Source: Pleurocapsa minor HA4230-MV1 (GTDB lineage Bacteria; Cyanobacteriota; Cyanobacteriia; Cyanobacteriales; Xenococcaceae). From it: 36,472 bases of DNA. Shown piece after piece: positions 23,083 through 29,760 of this stretch. The notes beneath the pieces were generated by a model. That model was given only the letters and a program-made list of their open reading frames with translations. It searched no databases and had not been told where the DNA came from. Every line of letters begins with the position of its first letter. The stretch's first letter is position 1. Where the stretch lies: the NCBI GenBank assembly GCA_019359095.1, contig JAHHHZ010000008.1, forward strand, positions 1 through 36,472, in the 5' to 3' direction. Position numbers and translations under genes: made by a program.

Positions 23083-23598
23083 CTATCTAACTTCAACTCC
23101 ATCAACACAAGTGCCAGTATTAGTATTAGGAGCATCTACCGTTGTTCCACCAATGGTATTACCTTGGCAAAGAACAATCCCAAAATCACCCGAAACAAAA
23201 TAAACACCCATGGCATAGTTTTTAGTGGCTTGAGTCAAAGAACTTGAATTGGTTGCTGTATGCTTAACTAGAGAAGAATTCGCAATACTAGGATTGGGAT
23301 AACTATAAAATCCACTGGGGGATATATGAATGTCTAATTTACTAATTTGATTAGCAAAAGTAGCTTTTTGGAAAAAATAAATTTGTTGTGATTGACCGAG
23401 TGAGCTAAGATTAGTTTTTGCTTCCGTTTCTCTAGCTTTACCTACTTGGAGAATAATATTAGGAATAGATACAGCAGAAAGAACACTAATAATAATTACG
23501 ACTACTAATAGTTCAATTAAAGTAAATCCTTTATTTTTTTGTATATTTTGGTTTTGATAAATATTTTTGAGAAAAAAAACTATTTTTTTCGTTTTCAT
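23083..23598 (-). CDS. pilA: Type IV prepilin-like protein
   Basis: A 171-residue prepilin. The leader (24 residues, ending KNKG) is followed by FTLIELLVVVIIISVLSAVS with Glu+5, the hallmark of class III signal peptides cut and methylated by PilD. The globular part is a short beta domain with two Cys (LCQGNT and GTCVDG) likely forming the C-terminal disulfide loop; it ends EVR. It is smaller than the neighbouring pilin and may be a minor pilin. A transcription terminator between the two genes suggests separate or attenuated transcription. Confidence 0.92.
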   Translation of the reverse strand: MKTKKIVFFLKNIYQNQNIQKNKGFTLIELLVVVIIISVLSAVSIPNIILQVGKARETEAKTNLSSLGQSQQIYFFQKATFANQISKLDIHISPSGFYSYPNPSIANSSLVKHTATNSSSLTQATKNYAMGVYFVSGDFGIVLCQGNTIGGTTVDAPNTNTGTCVDGVEVR

Positions 23599-23647
23599 TG
23601 TTCATAATGATTATGAATTAAATTACTTGTTAATATACTTAGTTAAT

Positions 23648-23683
23648 AAAAAAACAGGTAGAAAAACTGCACTACCTGTTTTT
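23648..23683 (-). terminator. Terminator between the two pilin genes
   Basis: The stem ACAGGTAG (23654-23661) pairs with CTACCTGT (23672-23679), flanked by A and T runs on both sides, so it can act in both directions. On the minus strand it ends transcription from the major pilin gene upstream. Confidence 0.85.
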
Positions 23684-23717
23684 ATTGCTCACTAAAATTA
23701 TTAGCGTATTATTTTGA

Positions 23718-24419
23718 TTATCTAACTACTTCAGTTTGAGAAGCACCAGCAGCAGTGTTGCAACTCAAAACTGGGGCATTGGCATTATTATTATCCGCAG
23801 TGATAATTCCATTAGCAGGCATTGCTCCAGTACCAGAAGTTATTGCTCCCAGAGCATCTGTTGCAGCTGAAAGATTAAAACCAGTAGGTTCGCTCATTGA
23901 GCGGCATAGAGTAGTTTGGAAATCTCTTGTATCTTGATCGTAGTTGATAGCACCAACATAATCTCTAGTACCATCGTTTAAGTTATTGTTTGTAACTGCA
24001 GTTTGACCTTCTCTTTGATAATTACCACTTGCCACTTGAATTCCTGCAGAAGGAACAGCAAATGCATAATATTTTGCAGCACTTGTAGGTACTTCCAAAA
24101 GACTAATATAGTTGTTTCCTGCAAGTTGTCCTTGTTGTCTAATTCCTGTAGGAGCAGTGGGAGTGACAGTGGTATTACCCGCAAAAGAACTTACTTGCAC
24201 ATAACGAGATTGTTGAGAACGAGTTAATGCACCGACAATGTTTTTCGCTTCAGATTCACGAGCTTTACCAACTTGACCTAATAAGTTAGGTAGAGCCACA
24301 GCAGCAAGTACACCGATGATGATTACAACAACTAATAATTCAATTAATGTAAAACCTTTGTTGCCTTTTTTCTTAGCTTGTAAATTTTGTAGTAATTTAG
24401 CAGTAAATACGTTATTCAT
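23718..24419 (-). CDS. pilA: Type IV major pilin-like PilA
   Basis: A 233-residue prepilin with a 22-residue basic leader (NLQAKKKGNKG) cut before FTLIELLVVVIIIGVLAAVA. Next comes PNLLGQVGKARESEAKNIVG, identical in style to cyanobacterial PilA1. The globular domain is rich in T, N, A and G and has a C-terminal Cys pair (TTLCRSMSEP and VLSCNTAAG) for the D-loop. Type IV pili serve phototaxis, adhesion and DNA uptake. A good ribosome binding site (AAGGA) lies eight bases before the ATG, matching high expression. Confidence 0.94.
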   Translation of the reverse strand: MNNVFTAKLLQNLQAKKKGNKGFTLIELLVVVIIIGVLAAVALPNLLGQVGKARESEAKNIVGALTRSQQSRYVQVSSFAGNTTVTPTAPTGIRQQGQLAGNNYISLLEVPTSAAKYYAFAVPSAGIQVASGNYQREGQTAVTNNNLNDGTRDYVGAINYDQDTRDFQTTLCRSMSEPTGFNLSAATDALGAITSGTGAMPANGIITADNNNANAPVLSCNTAAGASQTEVVR

Positions 24420-24622
24420 GTCTATATCCTTCGATTAAATAAAAGTTTGTGTTTTCTGTGTTTGTTTTAGGCTTTTCTTTCCTATTTAGAAATTACCCAA
24501 TAGATCGACAAAACATATCACCTTAAAAATCTTTTTTTTTAGATTATTTGCTAGTAGTTGAATACTGGATTAACAGCGATTCAAATCACATTTATTATGT
24601 ATCTTTGAAGAAGATTAAATTA

Positions 24623-24650
24623 GTAGGGGCGAACGGCCGTTCGCCCTTAC
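24623..24650. repeat. REP-like palindrome, intergenic copy
   Basis: GTAGGGGCGAACGG joined to CCGTTCGCCCTTAC, with a single arm mismatch compared with the copy inside the RAYT gene. Confidence 0.9.
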
Positions 24651-24677
24651 ATGCCAAACGCGTAACATTAATCATGT

Positions 24678-24789
24678 GCGATCGCATTGATATGTAGAGA
24701 ATTTTGGTAGGGCGATCGCATTTATCTGTAGAGGATTTGGGTCAGGCGATCTCATTAAGATATAGAGGATATGAAATAAGGCGATCGCC
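24678..24789. repeat. 34-bp HIP1-containing tandem repeat, block 1 (three units)
   Basis: Units start with GCGATCGCATT at 24678 and 24712 and GCGATCTCATT at 24746. Each continues with a TGTAGAG(A/G)ATTT-type core. The block ends GAAATAAG then GCGATCGCC, as does the second block at 25490-25567. Confidence 0.9.
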
Positions 24790-24814
24790 TTGGGGATTAC
24801 TTTCATACTGCAAA

Positions 24815-25168
24815 TTATGACTTGGTGCGAAAACGAACTTGCTTTTCTGTAACTACAACAAAATTATCGGGTATTCGCTGAAGATACATTGATAATAAAC
24901 GCTGTAAAACACGGATCTTATTATTAGAGCGTTCATCTTGTAGACGCAGAAAAATGATTCCTCGATGGGGGTATTTTTCTCGATGAACCTTTTCACCAAA
25001 ATCCTTGTCATTCGTAATCAAAATCCAGTTTTCCTCAAAAGCTTTGTTAATAATCGCATCATCGCTAATGCCTCGCGCTTGATCGTAAACTGAAAATACT
25101 TCGTATCCTTCTTCTCTCAACCAACTTGCTACTCTAGTACCCGCGCATTCATCTACTAAGAAACGCAT
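24815..25168 (-). CDS. DUF5615 PIN-like toxin
   Basis: A 117-residue PIN-like protein (Mut7-C/DUF5615): FLVDECAGTRVASWLREEGY with acidic residues at the start, then WILITNDKDFGEKVHREKYP with the D-x-D core, and RGIIFLRLQDERSNNKIRVL. The DUF433 gene lies 13 bp upstream on the same strand, the standard arrangement of this putative toxin-antitoxin pair. The nuclease activity is inferred from the fold. Confidence 0.9.
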   Translation of the reverse strand: MRFLVDECAGTRVASWLREEGYEVFSVYDQARGISDDAIINKAFEENWILITNDKDFGEKVHREKYPHRGIIFLRLQDERSNNKIRVLQRLLSMYLQRIPDNFVVVTEKQVRFRTKS

Positions 25169-25181
25169 TGTTGTTTAGGTT

Positions 25182-25424
25182 CTAGACAGATATTGGCATA
25201 AAGGTAGTATTTGCAAGAGATTGAGCAGCAAACAATAAACAAGCTCTAATATCTTCCTCCTCTAAACCATCGTATTCTTCTAAAATCTCCGTAACAGATG
25301 CACCTTGTGCCAAAAGATTAAGAATATACTCTACCGCTAGTCGCGTACCCTTGATTACAGGTTTACCTACCATGACTTCAGAATTGGTAGTTATACGGCT
25401 TAGTAATTGCTGCTGATTGCTCAT
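25182..25424 (-). CDS. DUF433 antitoxin-like protein
   Basis: About 80 residues from ATG 25424 (MSNQQQLLSRITTN); an upstream TTG at 25448 is less likely. The DUF433 helix-turn-helix is clear: SEVMVGKPVIKGTRLAVEYI, then LLAQGASVTEILEEYDGLEE and EDIRACLLFAAQSL. DUF433 proteins pair with DUF5615 PIN-like proteins and are thought to act as the DNA-binding antitoxin. Confidence 0.9.
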   Translation of the reverse strand: MSNQQQLLSRITTNSEVMVGKPVIKGTRLAVEYILNLLAQGASVTEILEEYDGLEEEDIRACLLFAAQSLANTTFMPISV

Positions 25425-25489
25425 AGTTTTCTGTCCAAGTCTACACAATCTATCTTAATGTCAATGCTTCTATTTTAGTCTTTGATATT

Positions 25490-25567
25490 GCGATCGCATT
25501 TATCTGTAGAGAACTTCGGTAAGGCGATCGCATTTATCTGTAGAGGATTTGAAATAAGGCGATCGCC
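25490..25567. repeat. 34-bp HIP1-containing tandem repeat, block 2 (two units)
   Basis: Units start with GCGATCGCATTTATCTGTAG at 25490 and 25524 and end in GAAATAAG-GCGATCGCC, closely matching block 1. The blocks flank the DUF433/DUF5615 module. A more worn unit sits at about 26191-26228. Confidence 0.9.
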
Positions 25568-25578
25568 TCATCTTAAAT

Positions 25579-25896
25579 TCAAACTGTTTTTTCTAATGCT
25601 CGCGTCACAAAAGTATTCAGACTTACATTTTGCTTTTTCGCTTGAATAGCAATTTTTTGATGCAATTCAGAAGTGATACGCAAGTTGAACTGACCAGAAA
25701 ATGGCTTATCTGGATCTTTTCCCTCATTTTTACAGTCTTCTAAATATTCATCAATTACAGCTTCAAAAGATTGTTTTAATTCATCTACTGTTTTGCCATC
25801 AAATGAAATTACATCTCTGGTATTAATTACTCTACCGAAGAATAGTTGATCGACTTCATCAAATTCTATTATTGCTTCATAGCCTTTATATTTCAT
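25579..25896 (-). CDS. hicB: HicB-family antitoxin
   Basis: A 105-residue HicB. It has an N-terminal partial RNase H-like domain (MKYKGYEAIIEFDEVDQLFF, VISFDGKTVDELKQSF) and a C-terminal ribbon-helix-helix (FNLRITSELHQKIAIQAKKQ, NVSLNTFVTRALEKT) for operator binding. Its ATG overlaps the toxin stop as ATGA, giving translational coupling. It is complete. Confidence 0.94.
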   Translation of the reverse strand: MKYKGYEAIIEFDEVDQLFFGRVINTRDVISFDGKTVDELKQSFEAVIDEYLEDCKNEGKDPDKPFSGQFNLRITSELHQKIAIQAKKQNVSLNTFVTRALEKTV

Positions 25897-26144
25897 GTTT
25901 TTATTTCCGCTTTGATTAAAAAGGTACGGACATCTTTAACTTGATATCTTTTTAATTCTTTCTGTGGATGGGGAGAATGAATATTTAGAGAAATGCCATT
26001 CAAGCTCAAACGAACTCTTGAGCCATTTCCTTGAGCTACTGATCCTCCTAAAGTCTCAATCAATGACACTACATCGTCCCAAACAATATTGCGTCGAATT
26101 GGTGTCGCAAAGATAGCATCATAAAATTTGCGCTGTTTTTTATT
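25893..26144 (-). CDS. hicA: HicA-family mRNA interferase toxin
   Basis: About 83 residues from ATG 26144 (MNKKQRKFYDAIFATP); an earlier in-frame ATG at 26177 would add eleven residues and cover the operator, so it is unlikely. The dsRBD-like toxin fold shows IRRNIVWDDVVSLIETLGGS, RVRLSLNG and the catalytic His in LNIHSPHPQKELKRYQVKDV. The toxin precedes the antitoxin, as is typical for HicAB. The upstream palindrome is the likely autoregulatory site. Confidence 0.92.
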   Translation of the reverse strand, partial: NKKQRKFYDAIFATPIRRNIVWDDVVSLIETLGGSVAQGNGSRVRLSLNGISLNIHSPHPQKELKRYQVKDVRTFLIKAEIKT

Positions 26145-26153
26145 CATTATGAT

Positions 26154-26168
26154 TATAGTACTACTATA
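26154..26168 (-). promoter_or_regulatory. Candidate HicB operator
   Basis: A perfect inverted repeat TATAGTA-C-TACTATA, ten bases upstream of the hicA start at 26144. It is AT-rich and resembles a -10 region. Binding by HicB is inferred. Confidence 0.5.
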
Positions 26169-26302
26169 AAGTACCATAATTGAATTTTTTCGCCATTTAA
26201 ATGTAAAGAATTTTAGTTGGGCGATCGCACCATATTCAGCAGGTTGTACCTACCTTTTATGCTACTTTAACAAGTAAATAGCAATAAAATATTTGATTCG
26301 TA

Positions 26303-26548
26303 ATGGCTAAAATATCGATTTACTTGGATGAGCAAAGATTAAAGGAGTTAGATGAGTTGGTAGACAATTATCCTCATTTAACAAAGCGTAGCCGAAGTGC
26401 ATTATGCAGCTATCTAATTGAGCAGGAAGCTGCCAAACAGAAACGGCAAAAAATGATCGAGGCAGCTATTGCAGTAGATGATCTGGACTTAGGCTGGAAT
26501 GAGGAGGAACAAGATTGCGCGATTATCGATGCGGAAGTATCTGGATAG
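26303..26548 (+). CDS. Ribbon-helix-helix antitoxin of the MazF-like module
   Basis: The 81-residue antitoxin has an RHH start (MAKISIYLDEQRLKELDELV, then SRSALCSYLIEQE) and an acidic tail (DDLDLGWNEEEQD) for the toxin. It overlaps the next gene by 34 bp, implying coupled translation. It resembles MazE-like/CopG antitoxins that pair with PemK/MazF toxins in cyanobacteria. Confidence 0.88.
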   Translation: MAKISIYLDEQRLKELDELVDNYPHLTKRSRSALCSYLIEQEAAKQKRQKMIEAAIAVDDLDLGWNEEEQDCAIIDAEVSG

Positions 26549-26868
26549 TTAGCTTTGACCCGTCAATAGGAACTGAAATTAGAAAAACGCGACCAGCATT
26601 AATCATTTCTCCCACAGATTTCAATCAGGTTAGATCTAAAGTAACTCTATTACCCATATCTTCTACTGCGGTAAAAGCCAAGAAGATTTTACCTGTAATA
26701 GTCAGAGTCAAAGCAAGTCAAGACAATGGATTGCAATCTGACAGTACTATCATTGCTATTGAACCTAGTACTTTTGATAAACGCAGATTAGTTAAATATC
26801 TAGGTCAGTTAGAAGAAAATTGTTTTGGTGAGGTTAAATCAATACTTAAATCATACCTCGATCTTTAA
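26515..26868 (+). CDS. MazF/PemK-family endoribonuclease toxin
   Basis: A 117-residue toxin from a TTG start (no ATG is available before the conserved N-terminus). RCGSIWIVSFDPSIGTEIRK then TRPALIISPTDFNQ is the PemK signature; KVTLLPISSTAVKA follows, and DSTIIAIEPSTFDKRRLVKY and LGQLEENCFGEVKS complete the fold. The catalytic Arg in TRPALI and the Ser/Thr in LLPISST are retained. It is probably active as an mRNA interferase. Confidence 0.92.
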   Translation: MRDYRCGSIWIVSFDPSIGTEIRKTRPALIISPTDFNQVRSKVTLLPISSTAVKAKKILPVIVRVKASQDNGLQSDSTIIAIEPSTFDKRRLVKYLGQLEENCFGEVKSILKSYLDL

Positions 26869-26898
26869 TCTGAATAAATGTGTATAAAGGCGATCACT

Positions 26899-27162
26899 CT
26901 ACTGGCGATAAATATCTCGACGATGACCAACTTTAATAATTTCTATGGTCAGTATGGATGATTGAATACTGTAAACGATGCGATAGTCACCGACACGAAG
27001 GCGATAATTAGAGTTACTTCCAATCAGTTTTTTACTCCCTGAAGAATATGGATTATCTCCCAAGCTTTCTACCGCCTGTAAAATTCTCGGTATGATTTGC
27101 CTGTCTAGTTTCTTTAATTCTTTTTTAGCTGATTGTTTCCACTCAATTTTATATGAGGTCAT
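26899..27162 (-). CDS. RelE/ParE-superfamily toxin
   Basis: An 87-residue toxin: YKIEWKQSAKKELKKLDRQI, VESLGDNPYSSGSKKLIGSN, YRLRVGDYRIVYSIQ and the C-terminal KVGHRRDIYRQ. The pattern is RelE-like (GDYR and GHRRDIY). The antitoxin gene overlaps it by 14 bp upstream. Whether it cleaves mRNA or acts as a gyrase inhibitor like ParE cannot be told, but the RelE group is favoured by the H-R-R motif. Confidence 0.92.
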   Translation of the reverse strand: MTSYKIEWKQSAKKELKKLDRQIIPRILQAVESLGDNPYSSGSKKLIGSNSNYRLRVGDYRIVYSIQSSILTIEIIKVGHRRDIYRQ

Positions 27163-27349
27163 TTTGTCTCAACTCAGCAACCAGATCTTCATGGCTTGTG
27201 GATAATTCATTTCTTCTTTCAGCAATGATCGCTAAATCTGCCAAATCTTCGAGTAATTCTTCAAATTGAGTTATGGATAAAATGACAGCAGTTTTCTCTC
27301 CTGCTTCATTAGTGATATAGTTTACAGTCAAATCTCCAGTATTAATCAT
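27149..27349 (-). CDS. Antitoxin of the RelE-like module
   Basis: A 66-residue protein with a Phd/RelB-like start (INTGDLTVNYITNEAGEKTA, VILSITQFEELLEDL) and a C-terminal stretch (NELSTSHEDLVAELRQNDLI) that would bind the toxin. The gene precedes the toxin gene and overlaps it by 14 bp, the common antitoxin-first order. Confidence 0.88.
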   Translation of the reverse strand: MINTGDLTVNYITNEAGEKTAVILSITQFEELLEDLADLAIIAERRNELSTSHEDLVAELRQNDLI

Positions 27350-27417
27350 GTCTAAGATAATTTAGATGATGAAATTAATTATAAACAAGGATTTTGGTAA
27401 AGCGATCGCTCTATAAT

Positions 27418-27906
27418 TTAGCGAACCTGACAATGGTGATCTAGTAAGGATCTAGCCAATTCATAATTGTTAGGCTGAGACTGTACTGTATAAGCTTCTT
27501 TTTCCAGATCTTGACGCTGAGTATCAACGTATCTTTTGAAAAAAGGTAGAGCTTGGGGAATTGGCTCAAGATCCAAGTCGATCGCCTTAAGTTTACCGTT
27601 GCCAGCACAATATTGGGCAGCATGAACACTTTCATGGATCAAAGTCGCTTGACCAAAACCGAGTTCAAACACTATCGGGTTAATCCAAATTGATTTACTC
27701 ATGGGGAGGAACATACCATAAGGCTTTCTAACTTTGCGCCTTAAACCATCTTCCTGTCTTGGCAAATTAAGATCTGGAGGAATAGCAATATTTACCTGAA
27801 ACCCATAACTTTCAAGCTGCGTTTTAAGCTGAATAAATTCAGGCTCCGCATTGGGCAACTGGCTAATGAGCATCACGGAACTGACTAACAAAGATTCAAA
27901 CATCAA
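27418..27906 (-). CDS. Putative secreted or membrane-associated metalloprotein with HExxH motif
   Basis: A 162-residue protein with a short hydrophobic N-terminus (SLLVSSVMLISQLP). The motif HESVH in ATLIHESVHAAQYCAG (about 90-94) is the zinc-binding HExxH pattern of metallopeptidases, and the region before it (KSIWINPIVFELGFG) fits a core beta-strand. No third ligand can be set with certainty. The protein is small for a peptidase. Function unknown; possibly a cell-envelope zinc protein. Confidence 0.7.
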   Translation of the reverse strand: MMFESLLVSSVMLISQLPNAEPEFIQLKTQLESYGFQVNIAIPPDLNLPRQEDGLRRKVRKPYGMFLPMSKSIWINPIVFELGFGQATLIHESVHAAQYCAGNGKLKAIDLDLEPIPQALPFFKRYVDTQRQDLEKEAYTVQSQPNNYELARSLLDHHCQVR

Positions 27907-27964
27907 CTATTACTATATTTTTTTAACTATCAAAATTTTGAAGAATAACAACTGAGATCGCTTC

Positions 27965-29512
27965 CTATTCATTCCACAACTGATGAATCGTTGGTGTTAA
28001 ATATTCGGCTAGAGTTGTGGCATCTACTCCTAATTCAGTACGTTCTTGTGCTGCTTTAATCCCTGCTTGAGCGTGCCACCAGGCAGCAGTAGCCACGGCA
28101 TTAAATAAACTGCTATCCTCAATGATTTTACTTTGGGCTGCCAATCCCCCAGTTAGCCCTGTCAATACATCACCACTGCCACCTCTAGCTAAGGCAGGGC
28201 TACTTTGAGCAACTAGCCAAGTCAATCCTTGAGCATTGGCGATCGCTGTTCTAGCTCCTTTAAGTACAACGATGGCGCTGCTTTTTTGGGCTGCGGTTTG
28301 GACTGCATTAAGGCGATCGTCTAAATCGGTAACTTCAGGAAATAAGCGTTTAAACTCTCCCAAATGAGGCGTTAAAACCGTGGGTGCAGTGCGTTCATTT
28401 AAAACCTCCGCCACATTATGTTGTGCCAAGATATTTAGTCCGTCAGCATCGAGAATTAAAGAACATTCTGACTGTAAGACTTTGGTAACTACTGATTCAG
28501 CATTACTAGTCAAACCTGGGCCACAAGCTACTACATCAAACTGACTTAGATCATTTGCTGAGAAAGGTAAAGAGGCGATCGCACCTTCCTTATTTTCAGG
28601 ACAGCCTATAATCAAAGCTTCTGGTAAGTGACTAGTAAGTAATGGCTTAAGCGATTCTGGCACAGCCACCGACAACATCCCCACTCCACTTGCACGCGCT
28701 CCCAAAGCAGTTAGAATAGCTGCTCCTGCATAGGTGCGAGAGCCACAAATTAAGAGCAGGTGTCCCTGACGATATTTATAGGTAACGGCAGGGCGAGGTA
28801 GAGGCAAAAAGTCCAGGGCGATCGCTTTAGTTATTTGCTTAACTGGTACAGGTTGGGGTAATACCGACCCGATATGATGTTGTAGCAGACCAAAATCAAT
28901 TCTAGTACTCTGACCCAAATATTCCAGAGCATGATCCTGAAAGAAAGCTCTTTTCCACAAGCCTAAACAAAGAGTATGAGTCGCTTTAATACTATTGCCC
29001 AGCACTACTCCCGTGTCTGTATGGATTCCCGAAGGCAGATCGATACTGACAATTGGTTGAGACCAACTATTAACAAGAGCGATCGCCTGAATGATATTTT
29101 CTGGCAACTCGCGAGCCAAACCAAAGCCAAATAAGCCATCAACGATTAATTGACACTGACTTAACGGTTGGATATCTTCATAGAAACTAATCCCTAAACT
29201 AGCTGCATAATTAGCATGGTTTGTGGTTAATTCCTTAAGCTTAAAAACAGGACGATATACCTGCACCTGATATCCCGCCAAATATAGTTCACGGGCAATT
29301 ACCAGCGCATCACCACCGTTATGTCCTGGCCCCACTAAGACTCCGACTAAAGAGGTTGTCGCTAAGGGATACAAACTCATGATTTTGTTGAAACACAAGA
29401 CCGCTGCCTTTTCCATCAAAGCCGCCACAGGCATTCCTGATGCAAAGATTTGTGATTCAATTTGTCTCATTTGCTCGGCATTAACGATCGCGGTTTCGAC
29501 TATATTTTCCAT
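27965..29512 (-). CDS. nnr: Bifunctional NAD(P)H-hydrate epimerase/dehydratase
   Basis: The 515-residue enzyme repairs hydrated NADH and NADPH. The N-terminal YjeF epimerase domain (1-215) has LVGVLVGPGHNGGDALVIAR and the SIDLPSGIHTDTG loop. The C-terminal ADP/ATP-dependent dehydratase domain (about 230-515) has GRQ-like RQGHLLLICGSRTYAGAAIL, CGPGLTSN, DADGLNIL and ARGGSGDVLTGLTGGLAAQ. Length and order are as usual for bacterial fusions. It is likely essential only under stress. Confidence 0.96.
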   Translation of the reverse strand: MENIVETAIVNAEQMRQIESQIFASGMPVAALMEKAAVLCFNKIMSLYPLATTSLVGVLVGPGHNGGDALVIARELYLAGYQVQVYRPVFKLKELTTNHANYAASLGISFYEDIQPLSQCQLIVDGLFGFGLARELPENIIQAIALVNSWSQPIVSIDLPSGIHTDTGVVLGNSIKATHTLCLGLWKRAFFQDHALEYLGQSTRIDFGLLQHHIGSVLPQPVPVKQITKAIALDFLPLPRPAVTYKYRQGHLLLICGSRTYAGAAILTALGARASGVGMLSVAVPESLKPLLTSHLPEALIIGCPENKEGAIASLPFSANDLSQFDVVACGPGLTSNAESVVTKVLQSECSLILDADGLNILAQHNVAEVLNERTAPTVLTPHLGEFKRLFPEVTDLDDRLNAVQTAAQKSSAIVVLKGARTAIANAQGLTWLVAQSSPALARGGSGDVLTGLTGGLAAQSKIIEDSSLFNAVATAAWWHAQAGIKAAQERTELGVDATTLAEYLTPTIHQLWNE

Positions 29513-29537
29513 CGTCTTCGAGATATCAGCAATATCA

Positions 29538-29678
29538 TCAGGTTATCTCAATTAGAGGGAGAATCAACAAAAATCCTACAGCGATCGCTATTAAAAAATT
29601 AATTCTATATTTTCTCTTATTTTCCAACAAGTCTAAGGTGAGGGGAAAGTTTACATCAACTTGATATACATGCGTCAT
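29538..29678 (-). CDS. Possible small membrane protein
   Basis: About 46 residues from ATG 29678 (MTHVYQVDVNFPLTLDLLEN; an ATG at 29720 would add fourteen). Residues 26-43 form one hydrophobic helix (INFLIAIAVGFLLILPLI). There is no known family. The gene lies between nnr and the chelatase gene on the same strand. Coding status is uncertain. Confidence 0.35.
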   Translation of the reverse strand: MTHVYQVDVNFPLTLDLLENKRKYRINFLIAIAVGFLLILPLIEIT

Positions 29679-29760
29679 GAATTTGTCATTTTCGATAGTT
29701 ATTTTAAAATAATACTGCAATGTAATAGTACAATTATACCAAAATAATATTAATGATTGA

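Larger units (their letters stand above)
24420..24814. other. Long leader of pilA plus repeat block
   Basis: 24420-24600 is the pilA upstream region on the minus strand; I find no clear promoter boxes. 24623-24650 is a REP-like palindrome, and 24678-24790 a HIP1-containing tandem array. No gene is visible. Confidence 0.5.

Noticed and set aside
24678-25567. Possible CRISPR in the repeated 34-bp units
   Set aside because: Units are contiguous, HIP1-based and vary throughout; there are no unique spacers and no cas genes.
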